DNA of 64,000 bases from CAVTAV01 sp963732795 (GCA_963732795.1 CAVTAV010000006.1:930001-994000), one strand, 5' to 3'; numbered from the stretch's first letter, positions 50,356 to 60,842 are shown. The notes: generated by a model from the sequence alone, not told the origin. Numbers and translations: made by a program.

Positions 50356-51780
50356 ATGACCACGACCAATAGAACCGGCAAGATTACCCAAGTCATCGGC
50401 GCCGTCGTCGACGTTCAGTTCGACGGCCACCTGCCGGCGATCCTGAACGCGCTCGAATGCGACAACAACGGCAACCGGCTCGTGCTCGAAGTCGCCCAGC
50501 ATCTGGGCGAGGAGACGGTCCGCACCATCGCCATGGACGGCACCGACGGCCTCGTGCGCGGCAAGGAAGTGATGGACACCGGCGACGCGATCTCGGTGCC
50601 GGTCGGCCCGGAGACCCTGGGCCGCATCATGAACGTGATCGGCGAGCCGATCGACGAGCGCGGGCCGATCAACGCCAAGAAGACCGCGCCGATCCATGCT
50701 CAGGCGCCCGAATTCGTCGACCAGTCCACCGAGGCCCAGATCCTCGAGACCGGCATCAAGGTCGTGGACCTGCTGGCGCCGTACGCCCGAGGCGGCAAGA
50801 TCGGCCTCTTCGGCGGCGCCGGTGTCGGCAAAACCGTGCTGATTCAGGAGTTGATCAACAACGTCGCCAAGGCCCATGGCGGCTACTCCGTGTTCGCCGG
50901 CGTCGGCGAGCGCACCCGCGAGGGCAACGACCTCTATCACGAAATGATCGACGCCAAGGTCATCGATCTCGAAGGACAGTCGAAGGTTGCGCTGGTCTAT
51001 GGACAGATGAACGAGCCGCCGGGCGCCCGTGCCCGGGTCGCGCTCTCAGGCCTCACGGTCGCGGAGTATTTCCGCGATGAGGAAGGCCAGGACGTGCTGT
51101 TCTTCATCGACAATATTTTCCGCTTCACCCAGGCGGGCTCCGAGGTTTCGGCGCTTCTGGGCCGTATGCCGAGCGCGGTGGGCTATCAGCCGACCTTGGC
51201 CACCGACATGGGCAACCTGCAGGAGCGCATCACGACCACCAACAAGGGCTCGATCACCTCTGTGCAGGCGATCTTCGTGCCCGCCGACGACTTGACCGAT
51301 CCGGCGCCCGCGACCTCCTTCAGTCACTTGGACGCGACGACGGTGTTGAGCCGCCAGATCGCCGAGCTCGGCATCTATCCGGCGGTGGATCCGCTCGACT
51401 CCACCTCGCGCCTCTTGGATCCGCGCGTGGTCGGCGAGGAGCACTACAACACCGCCCGCGAAGTTCAGCGCGTGCTGCAGACCTATAAGTCGCTGCAGGA
51501 CATCATCGCCATTCTCGGCATGGACGAGCTCTCGGAGGACGAGAAGCTGACCGTGGCCCGGGCGCGCAGAATTCGAAATTTCCTGAGCCAGCCCTTCCAT
51601 GTCGCCGAGGTGTTCACCGGCTCGCCCGGCAAGCTCGTGAAGCTCGAAGATACGATCAGGAGCTTCAAGGCCATCTGCGCCGGCGAATACGACCATCTTC
51701 CCGAGACCGCCTTCCATATGGTCGGCACGATCGAGGAGGCGGTCGAGAAGGCCAAGAAGATCGCGGCCGAGGCGGCGTAG
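50356..51780 (+). CDS. atpD: ATP synthase F1 subunit beta
   Basis: The catalytic beta subunit, 474 residues. P-loop GLFGGAGVGKTVLIQELI, catalytic Glu in FAGVGERTREGNDLYHEM, the Walker B region VLFFIDNIFRFTQAGSEVSA and the DELSEDEK loop of the C-terminal DELSEED motif are all present. The start follows atpG by 24 bp. The frame is intact. Confidence 0.97.
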   Translation: MTTTNRTGKITQVIGAVVDVQFDGHLPAILNALECDNNGNRLVLEVAQHLGEETVRTIAMDGTDGLVRGKEVMDTGDAISVPVGPETLGRIMNVIGEPIDERGPINAKKTAPIHAQAPEFVDQSTEAQILETGIKVVDLLAPYARGGKIGLFGGAGVGKTVLIQELINNVAKAHGGYSVFAGVGERTREGNDLYHEMIDAKVIDLEGQSKVALVYGQMNEPPGARARVALSGLTVAEYFRDEEGQDVLFFIDNIFRFTQAGSEVSALLGRMPSAVGYQPTLATDMGNLQERITTTNKGSITSVQAIFVPADDLTDPAPATSFSHLDATTVLSRQIAELGIYPAVDPLDSTSRLLDPRVVGEEHYNTAREVQRVLQTYKSLQDIIAILGMDELSEDEKLTVARARRIRNFLSQPFHVAEVFTGSPGKLVKLEDTIRSFKAICAGEYDHLPETAFHMVGTIEEAVEKAKKIAAEAA

Positions 51781-51790
51781 GGACCCTCTC

Positions 51791-52189
51791 ATGGCGGATA
51801 CGCTCACCTTCGATCTCGTCTCGCCCGAGCGGCTTTTGATCTCGGAACAGGTGACCATGGTCACCGTGCCGGGCTCAGAGGGCTATTTCGGCGTCATGGC
51901 GGGCCACGCGCCGGTCATCACCGCGCTGCGTCCCGGCGTCGTCGAGGTCGAGCCGGTCGAAGGCGAGACGCGGCGGATCTATGTCCGGGGCGGTTTCGCC
52001 GAGACCACCGGCGACAATCTGACGGTGCTCGCCGAGGAGGCGATCAATCTCGCCGACCTCGACCGCGCCGAGCTTGAAACGCGCCTCGCCAACGCCCGCG
52101 AAGACGTTACCCTCGCCCGCGACGACGAAGAACGCCGCGCCGCCGAAACGAATGTCGCGCAGCTGACGCAGCTCATCGCGGCGCTCTAG
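51791..52189 (+). CDS. atpC: ATP synthase F1 subunit epsilon
   Basis: Epsilon joins gamma to the c-ring and can inhibit ATP hydrolysis. The 132-residue protein has the N-terminal beta-sandwich (TFDLVSPERLLIS, VPGSEGYFGVMAGHAPVIT) and a C-terminal helical hairpin (AELETRLANAREDVTLARDD). It lies 10 bp after atpD and ends the operon. The frame is intact. Confidence 0.95.
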   Translation: MADTLTFDLVSPERLLISEQVTMVTVPGSEGYFGVMAGHAPVITALRPGVVEVEPVEGETRRIYVRGGFAETTGDNLTVLAEEAINLADLDRAELETRLANAREDVTLARDDEERRAAETNVAQLTQLIAAL

Positions 52190-52290
52190 GCTTAAAACAC
52201 CCCATCGCCCCTCTCGACGTGCGCCCCCAGGCGGCGTATGGTTTGTTGACTTTGAAACATTCTCGGATCAACCGTATCGACGAGGGACAT

Positions 52291-53205
52291 ATGTCTGGCT
52301 TCGGATCGACCTTGCGTCTCGTTGCGGCCGCTTCGCTTCTGGCGGGCGGCGTATTTGCGATCAATCTGGCGGTGGCGGCGCCGTCCACCGACACATTGTC
52401 GAGCAAGCCGAAGGACACCGATGTCTCAAGCCATTTCCGCGACGGCAAGAAGCTTCTCGCGGCCGGCGACCTCGATCCGGCGATCAAGGAATTCGCCAAG
52501 GTTCTCGCGGTCGTCCCGGGAGACGCCGAGGCGAACTACTATATGGGCCTCGCCCATCTCGGGAAGAACGAGGCCCAGGAAGCCAAGAACTATCTCGCCA
52601 AGTCGGTCCTGATCGACGGCTCCAACCCGGCGGCGCGCGAGCAGCTCGGCCTCGTCTCCCTGAAGCTCGACGACCGCCAGCGCGCCGAGCAGCAGCGCGA
52701 CGCCTTGGCCAAGATGATGAAGCAGTGCGGCAAGAGTTGCGACGAGACGCTGACCACGTCGTTCAACTCACTCGATTCCGCGCTCAAGGGCAAGCCGGCG
52801 GGCAGCGGCAAGACCAGCGAGCTCCTGATGGACCGCGGCGAGACCGGCGACGTGACCTATAAGCTCGCGGTCGCCGAGATCAACGAGGGCCATTTCGAAA
52901 AGGCCATCTCGACCCTCAAATCCGCGGCGGACAAGATCGGCCCGCACCCGGATATCCTGAACTATCTCGGCTATGCCAACCGCAAGCTCGGCCATTACGA
53001 TACGGCGATCCGCTATTACCGCGAGGCGCTCGCGATCAACCCGGATCATCTGGGCGCGAACGAATATCTCGGCGAGCTTTATGCCGAGATCGGCGACCTC
53101 GACCGCGCCCGCGTCCAGCTTGCGACCCTCGACCGGCTCTGCGCCTTCGGCTGCGCCCAGCACGAGGACCTGCAGCACTGGATTCAAACCGCCTCGGCCA
53201 AGTGA
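52291..53205 (+). CDS. Exported TPR protein with two CxxxC motifs
   Basis: The ATG at 52291 after CGAGGGAC gives a 304-residue protein with a signal peptide (LRLVAAASLLAGGVFAINLAVAA). TPR units are clear: FRDGKKLLAAGDLDPAIKEF, ANYYMGLAHLGKNEAQEAKN, YLGYANRKLGHYDTAIRYY and NEYLGELYAEIGDLDRARVQ. Between repeats and at the C-terminus are two CxxxC motifs, QCGKSC and LCAFGC, which may bind a metal or form disulfides in the periplasm. The stop overlaps the GTG of the cytochrome-like gene, so they are probably partners. It lies 101 bp after the atp operon. The frame is intact. The precise role is unknown. Confidence 0.8.
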   Translation: MSGFGSTLRLVAAASLLAGGVFAINLAVAAPSTDTLSSKPKDTDVSSHFRDGKKLLAAGDLDPAIKEFAKVLAVVPGDAEANYYMGLAHLGKNEAQEAKNYLAKSVLIDGSNPAAREQLGLVSLKLDDRQRAEQQRDALAKMMKQCGKSCDETLTTSFNSLDSALKGKPAGSGKTSELLMDRGETGDVTYKLAVAEINEGHFEKAISTLKSAADKIGPHPDILNYLGYANRKLGHYDTAIRYYREALAINPDHLGANEYLGELYAEIGDLDRARVQLATLDRLCAFGCAQHEDLQHWIQTASAK

Positions 53206-54165
53206 GCAGAACCCGGCGCGTTCTTCCTTTAGCGTCTCGTCCTTGCGGCGGGCATCGGCGCGGCGCGAGCCGAACCCCTCACGGAGTTCCGTTGGCTCGC
53301 CCCCGGCGCGGACGCCGCGGCCCAGGTGACCCGCGCGCCGGCCGAGTGCCTGAAGCCCGCGGACAACGCCGAGGACGCTTATGACATCGAAGTCGGCCGC
53401 GTCGTCTTCCGCACGCCGGAGCTGTTCGGCGGCCAGGCGGCGCGGGTGGGCCTGAGCTGCAACGCCTGCCACATCAACGGCCGCAACAACCCGACCTTCT
53501 TCATCGACGGCGTTACGGGCCTGCCCGGCACGGTCGATGTGACGACCTCGGTGTTCAGCAAGACGCGCGGCGACGGCGTGATGAATCCGCGCCCGATCCC
53601 GAGCCTCGTCGGCACGGCCTTCAACACGGCCTACGGCCATGACGCGAAGGTCACGTCGCTCAGCGAGTTCGTCCATGGCGTGGCGGTCGAGGAGTTCCAG
53701 GGCGAAGAGCCCGATCCCCACGTCTTCAAGGCGCTGATGGCCTATGTGACAGCGCTCGATCCGGTCGGCTGCACCGGCCCCAACACGGTCGCGATCACCC
53801 TCAAGAGCACGCTCTCCGACCTCGACCGCGGCCTGTCGGCCCTCGACGCTTCGGTGGACCGCGGCGACAAGGCGGTCGGCCATATGCTGGTCCTGGGGCT
53901 GCGCACCATGCTCGGCCGCTTGAACGAGCGCTATGCCGGCGCCGGCCTCTCGGAGGTCACGCCCGATATTGTCGGGGCCAGCCGCGGGTTGGAGACGCTT
54001 TGGCATGACGATGGCGGCAAGCCCAAGGCCTTCCATGCCGGGCTCAAGACCTGGCGCGACAACTTCGATCGCGTCGAGGCGAAGCTCACGGCGTCTGGAA
54101 TCGAAATCGCTGTTCAATCCCGCGGTGGTCAGGCGCGTCGTCAAAGAGTTCCACCCGGCAATTGA
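53202..54165 (+). CDS. Exported c-type cytochrome-like protein, single CxxCH (frame broken)
   Basis: The GTG start overlaps the TPR stop. A signal peptide is seen after allowing one extra base near 53234: VLPLA then LVLAAGIGAARAEPLTEF. The haem-binding motif is in ARVGLSCNACHINGRNNP, followed by FFIDGVTGLPGTVDVTTSVFS, NPRPIPSLVGTAFNTAYGHD and KALMAYVTALDP. The general layout, with haem close to the N-terminus and FNTAYGHDGKV-like sequence, recalls one half of di-haem peroxidase or thiol-oxidoreductase-like proteins. A second CxxCH is not seen. The C-terminus is uncertain: one frame stops at 54165, while an extra G near 54110 would give NPAVVRRVVKEF and run into the adjacent repeat. Confidence 0.7.
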
Positions 54166-54166
54166 C

Positions 54167-54244
54167 GTCATCGCGAGGCGCGCCAGCGCCACGGCGATCC
54201 AGACAGGCTGGATTGCGGCGCTCCCTGCGGTCGCTCGCAATGAC
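54167..54244. repeat. 78-bp dispersed palindromic element, copy 2
   Basis: Same length and boundaries as the copy at 23957-24034 (67 of 78 positions equal), with inverted ends gtcatcgcgag and ctcgcaatgac and inner inverted gcgatccag/ctggattgc. It lies between the convergent ends of the cytochrome-like gene and rppH, where it could act as a bidirectional transcript end. Confidence 0.88.
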
Positions 54245-54249
54245 GGATC

Positions 54250-54736
54250 TTACGTTCTGACCGTCTCCGGCAGATGGCCGAAGCGTTCGATCAGGGCCGC
54301 GTAAACGTCGCGCTTGAACGGCACGATGATGTCGGTGATCCGCTCCAAGGGCAGCCACTTCCAGTCTTCGAACTCGGGGTGGTCGGTGTCGAGGTCGATA
54401 TCGGAATCCTGGCCCGTGAAGCGTAGCGCGAACCATTTCATGCGCTGGCCGCGATATCGCCCGCGCCAGACCTTGCCGATCAGCTCGCTCCGGCAGGTCG
54501 TAGGTCAGCCAGTCGTCACTTTCCTCGATGATGGCGAATTTGTCGGTGCCGATCTCTTCCTCGAGCTCCCGGAGCACGGCCTCGCGCGGCTGCTCGCCCT
54601 TGTCGATGCCGCCCTGGGGCAGTTGCCAGGCCTCGGCCACCGTATCGATCCGCCGCGCGACGAAGACCTCGCCGTTGCGGTTGAACAGCACCGCGCCCGC
54701 GCAAGGCCGATAGGGCAGGTCGTTCTTGTCGGTCAT
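54250..54736 (-). CDS. rppH: RNA pyrophosphohydrolase RppH (one frame break)
   Basis: RppH is a Nudix hydrolase that removes pyrophosphate from mRNA 5' ends and starts decay. The opening LPYRPCAGAVLFNRNGEVFVARR and the Nudix box GGIDKGEQPREAVLRELEEE are clear. One extra G near 54491 (LTYDLP to SELIGKVWRGRY) breaks the frame, after which MKWFALRFTG and FEDWKWLPLE follow. The repaired length is 161 residues, normal. It lies 9 bp after the deacetylase gene. The copy 2 palindrome starts 5 bp beyond its stop. Confidence 0.93.
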
Positions 54737-54745
54737 GACGGTGTT

Positions 54746-55851
54746 CTAGCGGATCGGCTGGCGATTGACGACCGCCGTAATCGGCGCGATCAGGATTCCC
54801 TTGGCCTTGAGCGTCGGAATCCATGCCTCAAGCCGGTCGATGGTCACCGGATAGGCGCGGCCGATCCCGACCGCCGCGCCGTAGCCTTGAGCTACCTTTT
54901 CGAGCTCCGCGAGCTCGCCGTCGATCGCGTCGGGCGTCAATGTCGTTGTCGATATAGCGGTTATTGACCGCGCGCGGGATGTCCATGCTGCGGGCGATCT
55001 TGGCGGCGACGCTGAGCCGCGTGGCGCTGCTGTCGATCAGGATCAGCCCGCGATGGCTCAGATCCTGCAGCACCGGCGTAATCGCCGTCGTCGATGCGGT
55101 GAATTTCGAGCCCATGGAATTGACCACGCCGACATAGCCGGTCATCCGTCCAAGCACCTTCTGGAGCCGTTCGATATTCTGGTCGGGCGATAGGGTCGTC
55201 AACAGCGCGTCCGGGCCCGGATCGTCGTCGGGATAGCTCACCGGCTCCATCGGGATGCCGAGGACCACCTCGTGGCCGGCGGCCCGCGCCTTATCGGCCC
55301 ATTCCTGTAGATCCTGGGCATAGGCCGAAAAGGATAGCGTGACCTCGGGCGGCAGCTTGTCGATCGCGTTCTGGGTGCGCTCCTTGGCGAGGCCCAGATC
55401 CTCGATGATGATCGCCATCCGCGGCCCGTCCTCGGTCGGATTGAAGGGCTGAGCGTAGGTCTGCCAGGCGGTCTTGCCGTTCGGGCCCATGACCGGCAGC
55501 GTGCCGAAGGGGCTGTCGGTCACGAGGTCGGGATCGTAGCTTTCGACCGATTTCGGCCCCGCCGGCTCGGCCTTGCTCGGCTCGGTCTTTTCCGATTGCG
55601 GATAGGGGCGGTGCGGGCGCCGAGCTATCGTTGAGGGCCACGGTCTGGCCGTCCGGCTTGCTCGGCGAGGAGACCGGCGGCGCCGGCGCTTGGGCGACGG
55701 GCCCGGATGCGCCCTCCGGCGGGCCCGCGAGCAACAGCCAGGTCACGATTCCGCCGATAATGACGAAGAAGACCAGATAGGCGGCGGCCAGCGTGGCGAA
55801 GCCGCCGGCCGGGACGCCCCTGGTCAACGAGGTTGGATTGCTTTGCGACAA
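54746..55851 (-). CDS. Divergent polysaccharide deacetylase family protein (frame broken)
   Basis: The protein has an N-terminal membrane helix (GFATLAAAYLVFFVIIGGIVTWLLL), a proline-rich linker, and a YibQ-like divergent polysaccharide deacetylase domain: RMAIIIEDLGLAKERTQNAI, PPEVTLSFSAYAQDLQEW, GHEVVLGIPMEPVSYP, GYVGVVNSMGSKFTAS and GLILIDSSAT. The end is VTIDRLEAWIPTLKAKGI. Two extra bases (near 55610 and 54943) break the frame. The repaired length is about 367 residues. The family keeps the NodB fold, but its activity is unproven. Its place between ctpA and rppH, in a gpmI-envC-ctpA series, suggests a role in the cell envelope. Confidence 0.85.
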
Positions 55852-55914
55852 GGTGTGGCTCTTATGCTCACCTCACGCCGGGCCCCAGCCCGCCATTGGA
55901 CAGCTCTCGCCCGG

Positions 55915-57273
55915 CTATTTGTCCCTCGAGGCGGTCGCGAGCGCGATGCCCCGCAACAGATCAAGCGCATAGGACAGCTGATAATCGTTGGTCTTGCTGG
56001 CCGTGCCGACGTCGTCCGTGTCGCTGTCGCTGCCGGCGTCCGAGGTGGGACCGCCCGCGCCCGTCTTCGGCGCTTTCGAGCTCCGCCGGCGCCGGCGTCG
56101 CGGTGCCCTCGACCGGCGGCGGCGCCGCCAGATGGCCGCGGAGATCCGCCTCGCTCAGACGCCGACCCTCGTCGTCGATCGGCTCGACCTTGGCTTGTGC
56201 GACCTCGATATCCGGCTCGATTCCCTTGGCCTGGATCGACCGTTCGGCGGGCGTGTAGTAGCGCGCCGTGGTCAGGCGCAGCGCGCCATGGGTGCCCAAG
56301 GGAATGATGGTCTGGACCGAACCCTTGCCGAAGGACCGGGTGCCGAGAATGACCGCGCGGCGGTGATCCTGCAGCGCGCCCGCGACGATTTCGGAGGCCG
56401 AGGCCGAGCCGCCGTTGATCAGCACGATCAGCGGCTTGCCGTTCGCCATATCGCCCGGCTTGGCGTTATAGCGCTGGGTGTCTTCGGGCCGGCGGCCGCG
56501 GGTCGAGACGATCTCGCCATGATCGAGAAAATCGTCGGACACGGCGATCGCCTGATCGAGCAAGACCGCCCGGATTGTCGCGAAGATCAATGATATAGCC
56601 GCGTAGATCGGAGCCGATCTCCTGGGGCAGCTTGGTCAGCGCTTCCTTGACGCCCGTCATCGGTCTGCTCGTTGAAGGAGGAAATCCGGATATAGCCGAC
56701 GTCGCGCTCGGCGCGGAACTTGACCGGCTTGATCTGGATGATCTCGCGGGTGATCGAAACGTCGAACGGTTTGTCCGCGCCGGGCCGCGCGATGGTGAGC
56801 TTGATGCTCGAATTGACCGGCCCGCGCATCTTCTCGACCGCGTCGTTCAGTGTCATGCCGACGACGGACTCGCCGTCGAGCGCGGTGACGTAGTCCCCGG
56901 CCTTGATGCCGGCTCTGGAGGCCGGCGTGCCGTCGATCGGCGAGATGACCTTGATCAGGTTGGTGTTGGTATCCATCGTGACTTGGATGCCGAGACCGCC
57001 GAATTCGCCCCGCGTCTGCACCTGCATGTCGCGGTAGCTCTTGGCGTTCATATAGCTCGAATGCGGATCGAGGGATGCCAGCATCCCGTTGATCGCGGCC
57101 TCGATCATCTTCTCGTCGTCGACCGGCTCGACATAATCGGACCGGACGCGCTCGATGACGTCGCCCAGAAGATTGAGCTGGCTGAAGATATCGGACTTCG
57201 GCTCCTCGCGCCCGACGCTCGGGAACGCGAACAAGACCAATACGATCAGCGCGGCTGGGGCTAATCTCCGCAT
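55915..57273 (-). CDS. ctpA: S41 family C-terminal processing protease CtpA (frame broken)
   Basis: A periplasmic carboxyl-terminal protease. The ATG at 57273 overlaps the envC stop by one base (TGATG). A signal peptide (ALIVLVLFAFPSVG) leads to the S41 N-terminal region (FGDVIERVRSDYVEPV-like LLGDVIERVRSDYVEPVDD), a PDZ domain (GGLGIQVTMDTN, SPIDGTPASRAGIKAGDYV) and the catalytic core GYIIDLRDNPGGL, with nucleophile Ser in GGSASASEIVAGALQDH and Lys in GTRSFGKGSVQTIIPL. Three or four breaks lie near 56660, 56585 and 56040. After the last one the true end reads NDYQLSYALDLLRGIALA and stops at 55915. The repaired length, about 450 residues, is normal. Confidence 0.9.
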
Positions 57274-58554
57274 CACCCACTAACCTTTCTTTCACTCGCC
57301 GCTAGCCACGGGAGCGGGTTGATAGGCTCACCTTGTTTCCGAAGTTCCGACATACAGCCGAGGCTGGGAACCAGGCAAGCCGTCCGATGAACCATTTCCC
57401 ATCTGGCCCAACGGCTCGCCGGCCAATACCCATTGGCCTACGACGCCGTCAATCCGGGACATTCCCGCAAGCAGGGTATGATATCCCTCGCCGTGGGAGA
57501 TGATCAAGAGTTGGCCATAATGCCGGAACCGCCCGGCAAATACGATTCGCCCGTCATAAGGGGCCACGACTTCCGCATGGTCGCGTGTTGCAATCACAAC
57601 GCCTTTCCGAGGTACGCCGTTTTCGTCGTCCTGTCCATAGAGTGCGACAATTTTGCCTTTCGCCGGCAGGGGCAGCGTTCCGCGTACGCTTGAGAACGGC
57701 CGCTCCATCAGGGCCGCGACGTCCTGGGTGCTGCTCCGGCTTCGGCTTGGTGAGCCGGCTGGCGGCGTCTCGCGCGGCCTTGTCGATCGCGGCCTGGGCC
57801 TTCTCCTGCTCCTCCAGCTTGTCGATCAGGGAGCGAAGATCGGTCGCCTCGGCGGCGAGCTTGGCCATGCGCTCGTCGGTCGCCTTGGCCTCGGCAAGCG
57901 TGCGCTTGCGCTCCGTCCGACTTCTGGGCCAGCAGGTCGTCGATCTCGTCGCGCTTCTGCTTCAAGCGTTTCGGACTGGTCCGCGAGCGACAGGCGCTCC
58001 ATCTCGATATCCGCGCGCAAGGCCCTGATCGCGGCGACCTTCCGGCCGATCTCGCGGGCGCGGCCGGCCAAGGGTCGGGATGATCCGGTCGAGCAGCAGT
58101 CCCGGTCCGCGCGGTGTCGGTCACGGTGGCGGGGCGGGCGATCAGGGTGACCGTGGGCTGCTCGCTGAAGCGCTGCAACCCGGCGAGGAGCTTCGACAGC
58201 TCGCCGCGGCGGGCGTCCAGATCCTTCTTCTTGGCGGCCTCGTCTTGTGCGCGAGCGACTTGATCTTGTCCTCCAGCGCGGTGACGCGGACTTCGAGGTC
58301 CTGAACCTGGGCCGCGGTCGTCGATCAGCTGCTTGCTGCAGCGTGTCGGATTCCTTGGCGATCTTCTCGGCCTTGCCGGTCAGCTCCTTGCTGCGCGCTG
58401 CGGCCTTCCTCGATCTGCTTTTCGATGTCCTGGAGATGCTGGGCGGTGTCGGATTTGCTCGGAGCGTGCGTCCTCGCCGGCGGCGCGCACCGCCGTCCCT
58501 TGCAGGACCAGCGCGAGGCCCGCAGGCCAGGAGGATCGCCCTAGGACGCAACAT
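57273..58554 (-). CDS. envC: EnvC-like murein hydrolase activator, degenerate M23 domain (heavily frame broken)
   Basis: The N-terminal two thirds are coiled coil (KELTGKAEKIAKESDTLQQ, LKQKRDEIDDLLAQK, MAKLAAEATDLRSLIDKLEEQ), with LSKLLAGLQRFSEQPTVTLIARP as in EnvC proteins. The C-terminal LytM/M23 domain is GKIVALYGQDDENGVPRKG to LGQMG. The M23 zinc ligands are missing: RKGVVIA replaces the first His motif and LLAGM the HxH motif. This is the sign of an amidase activator rather than an enzyme. At least eight frame breaks fall between 57700 and 58550. Another extra base near 57350 creates a false stop at 57328; beyond it ELRKQGEPINPLPWL leads to the stop overlapping ctpA. It overlaps gpmI by 14 bp. 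Confidence 0.8.
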
Positions 58555-60193
58555 GGTGTCCGCTCGCTTCCAGCACGCGGCGGTCGTTCGCGGCGCCCTG
58601 GCGCATGGCGTTGATCAGGCTGTGGCCGGTCATTTCCTTCGGCTTCGGCAGCTCCATCAGCTCCAGCACCGTCGGCGCGATATCGGCAAGCCGGCCGTTC
58701 GCCAGGGAGACCGTGTCGTGCTCCGCCCGGCAATCGACCAGCACCAGGGGCACGAGATTGGTCGTATGCGCCGTGTGGGGCTGATGGGTGACGGGATCGC
58801 TCATCTGCTCCGAGATTGCCGTGGTCCGCCGTGATCAGCATCGCGCCGCCGACCCGGGCCAGGGCGTCGCGCAATTCGCCGAGGCTGTGATCGACCGTCT
58901 CCACCGCCTTGACCGCGGCGCTCAGGATTCCGGTGTGGCCGACCATGTCGGGATTGGCGAAGTTCACGACGATCAGGTCGTAGATCCCGCTCTCGATCGC
59001 CTGAACGAGCTTCTCGGTGACCTCGGGCGCCGACATCTCGGGCTGGAGATCGTAGGTCGCGACCTTGGGCGAGGGGACGAGAATGCGGTCCTCGCCGTCG
59101 AATTCGTGCTCGTCGCCGCCATTCAGGAAGAAGGTGACATGGGCGTATTTCTCGGTCTCCGCGATCCGGAGCTGGCGGAGCCTTGCCTTGGCCATGACCT
59201 CGCCCGAGCGTGTTCACCACGCGCTCGGCCGGGAACAGCGCGGGCAGATAGCGGTTCAAGCTGTCGGAATATTCGACCATGCCGCATTTGGCGGCGAAAT
59301 CGACCCGGCGGCGGCGCGGGAAGCCTTCGAAATGGTTCTCGACCAGGGCCGATCAGGATCTGCCGGGCGCGGTCGGCGCGGAAATTCGCCATCAGCAGCC
59401 CATCGCCGTCGCGCATGCCTTTGAAGCTGCCGACGACGGTCGGCTCGACGAATTCGTCGTTCTCGCCGCGCTCATAGGCCGCCGTCACGGCCGCCTCGGC
59501 GGTCGACGCATTGTGGCCGTCGCCCTCGACCATGCAGACATAGGCCTTCTCGACCCGGTCCCAGCGCTTGTCGCGGTCCATGGCGAAATAGCGTCCGATC
59601 ACGGTGGCGATCGAGACCGTATCCAGATCCGCCGTGGCGGCTTCGAATTTGCGGATGTAGCCGACGGCGCTGCGCGGCGGGGTGTCCCGGCCGTCCAGGA
59701 GCGCATGGATCGCGACCCGAATACCGGCACCCGCGATGATCCGCGCGAGTGCTGCGATGTGATCCTGGTGGGAATGGACGCCGCCCGGCGACATGAGCCC
59801 CATGAGGTGGCAGGTGCCGCCCGAAGCCTTGAGCGCCGCGATGAAATCGACGAGAGCGGGGATTTTCTCGATCTCGCCCGCTTCGATGGCGTGGTCGATC
59901 CGCGGCAGGTCCTGCAGCACGATCCGGCCGCCGCCGATATTCATGTGGCCGACCTCGGAATTGCCCATCTGGCCCGCGGGCAGGCCCACGGCGACGCCAG
60001 ACGTTTCAATGAGCGCGGTGGGGCAGGTCTCGATCAGCGAGGACCAGACCGGCGTCTTGGCTTGGGCGATGGCGTTATCGGCGCCCTCGGCGCTGACGCC
60101 CCAGCCGTCCAGAATGCACAAAACGACCGGCCTGGGCCGGTCTGCTTGCGCTCCAGACCGGGCGCCGGACGCTCTCTCTGTCGTGCTAGCCAT
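58541..60193 (-). CDS. gpmI: Cofactor-independent phosphoglycerate mutase GpmI (frame broken)
   Basis: GpmI interconverts 3- and 2-phosphoglycerate with two Mn ions. The ATG at 60193 is preferred because CGGGAGAT precedes it; an upstream GTG/ATG at 60211 is possible. Motifs: VVLCILDGWGVS, the phosphoserine region GQMGNSEVGHMNIGGGRIV, HLMGLMSPGGVHSHQDH, HALLDGRDTPPRSA, VIGRYFAMDRDKRWDR and, at the end, VNFANPDMVGHTG and LITADHGN. Four breaks lie near 59345, 59205, 58810 and between, in the last third of the gene. The repaired length is about 550 residues, slightly long because of an N-terminal extension. It leads the gpmI-envC-ctpA-deacetylase-rppH series. Confidence 0.93.
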
Positions 60194-60332
60194 ATCTCCC
60201 GACGGTACCACCGATTGGGTTGATTAATCTCTAAGCCCCGGAATTTACGCCGATATGGGCCGTCCGGGCCGAATTACGAGAATGTTTAACGTAAAAAGCC
60301 GTGTTTTCCCAATAATTTCCCGAGCAAACTTG

Positions 60333-60782
60333 TCACGCCCGGTGATAGGGATGGCCGGCGAGAATGGTCGAGGCCCGGTAGAGCTGCTCGGCGAGCATCC
60401 CTCGCACCATCAGATGGGGCCATGTCATGGGCCCGAGCGAGAGCCGCATATCGGCCCGGTCGAGGACCGCAAGCCCATGCCCGTCCGCCCCGCCGATCAG
60501 AAACGCCACGTCGCCGACCCCGGCGTCCCGCCAGCGCTTCAAGCGCTCCGCGAAGCCGACGCTGTCGAGGGTTTCGCCCCGCTCGTCGAGCGCCACCATC
60601 GTCGCTCCGGGGGGCACCGCCTTCAACAGCCGCTCACCCTCGCGTGTCTGGCGGTCCGCGCCGCCCGGCTCAGTGAAATCCCTGACCGTCACGGTCCAGG
60701 GCAGCCGCTTGACATAGGTATCGAGGATCTGCTGCTCGGGGCCCTTTCGCGACCTGCCGATGGCGGCAATGACGATCCGCAT
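60333..60782 (-). CDS. rlmH: 23S rRNA pseudouridine-1915 N3-methyltransferase RlmH
   Basis: RlmH is a SPOUT methyltransferase acting on pseudouridine 1915 of 23S rRNA in assembled 70S ribosomes. The ATG at 60782 lies 5 bases after GGAGGG. The 149-residue protein has RIVIAAIGRSRKGPEQQILDTYV (opening), MVALDERGETLDSVGFAERL, FLIGGADGHG for the SAM-binding knot and SLGPMTWPHLMVRGMLAEQLYRA with HPYHRA at the end. It forms the usual pair with rsfS. The frame is intact. Confidence 0.95.
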   Translation of the reverse strand: MRIVIAAIGRSRKGPEQQILDTYVKRLPWTVTVRDFTEPGGADRQTREGERLLKAVPPGATMVALDERGETLDSVGFAERLKRWRDAGVGDVAFLIGGADGHGLAVLDRADMRLSLGPMTWPHLMVRGMLAEQLYRASTILAGHPYHRA

Positions 60783-60842
60783 AACCACCCTCCGGCTTGG
60801 CGACAGCCGCGCCGCCTTACGTCTCGTAGCCGTCCGCCGGGC

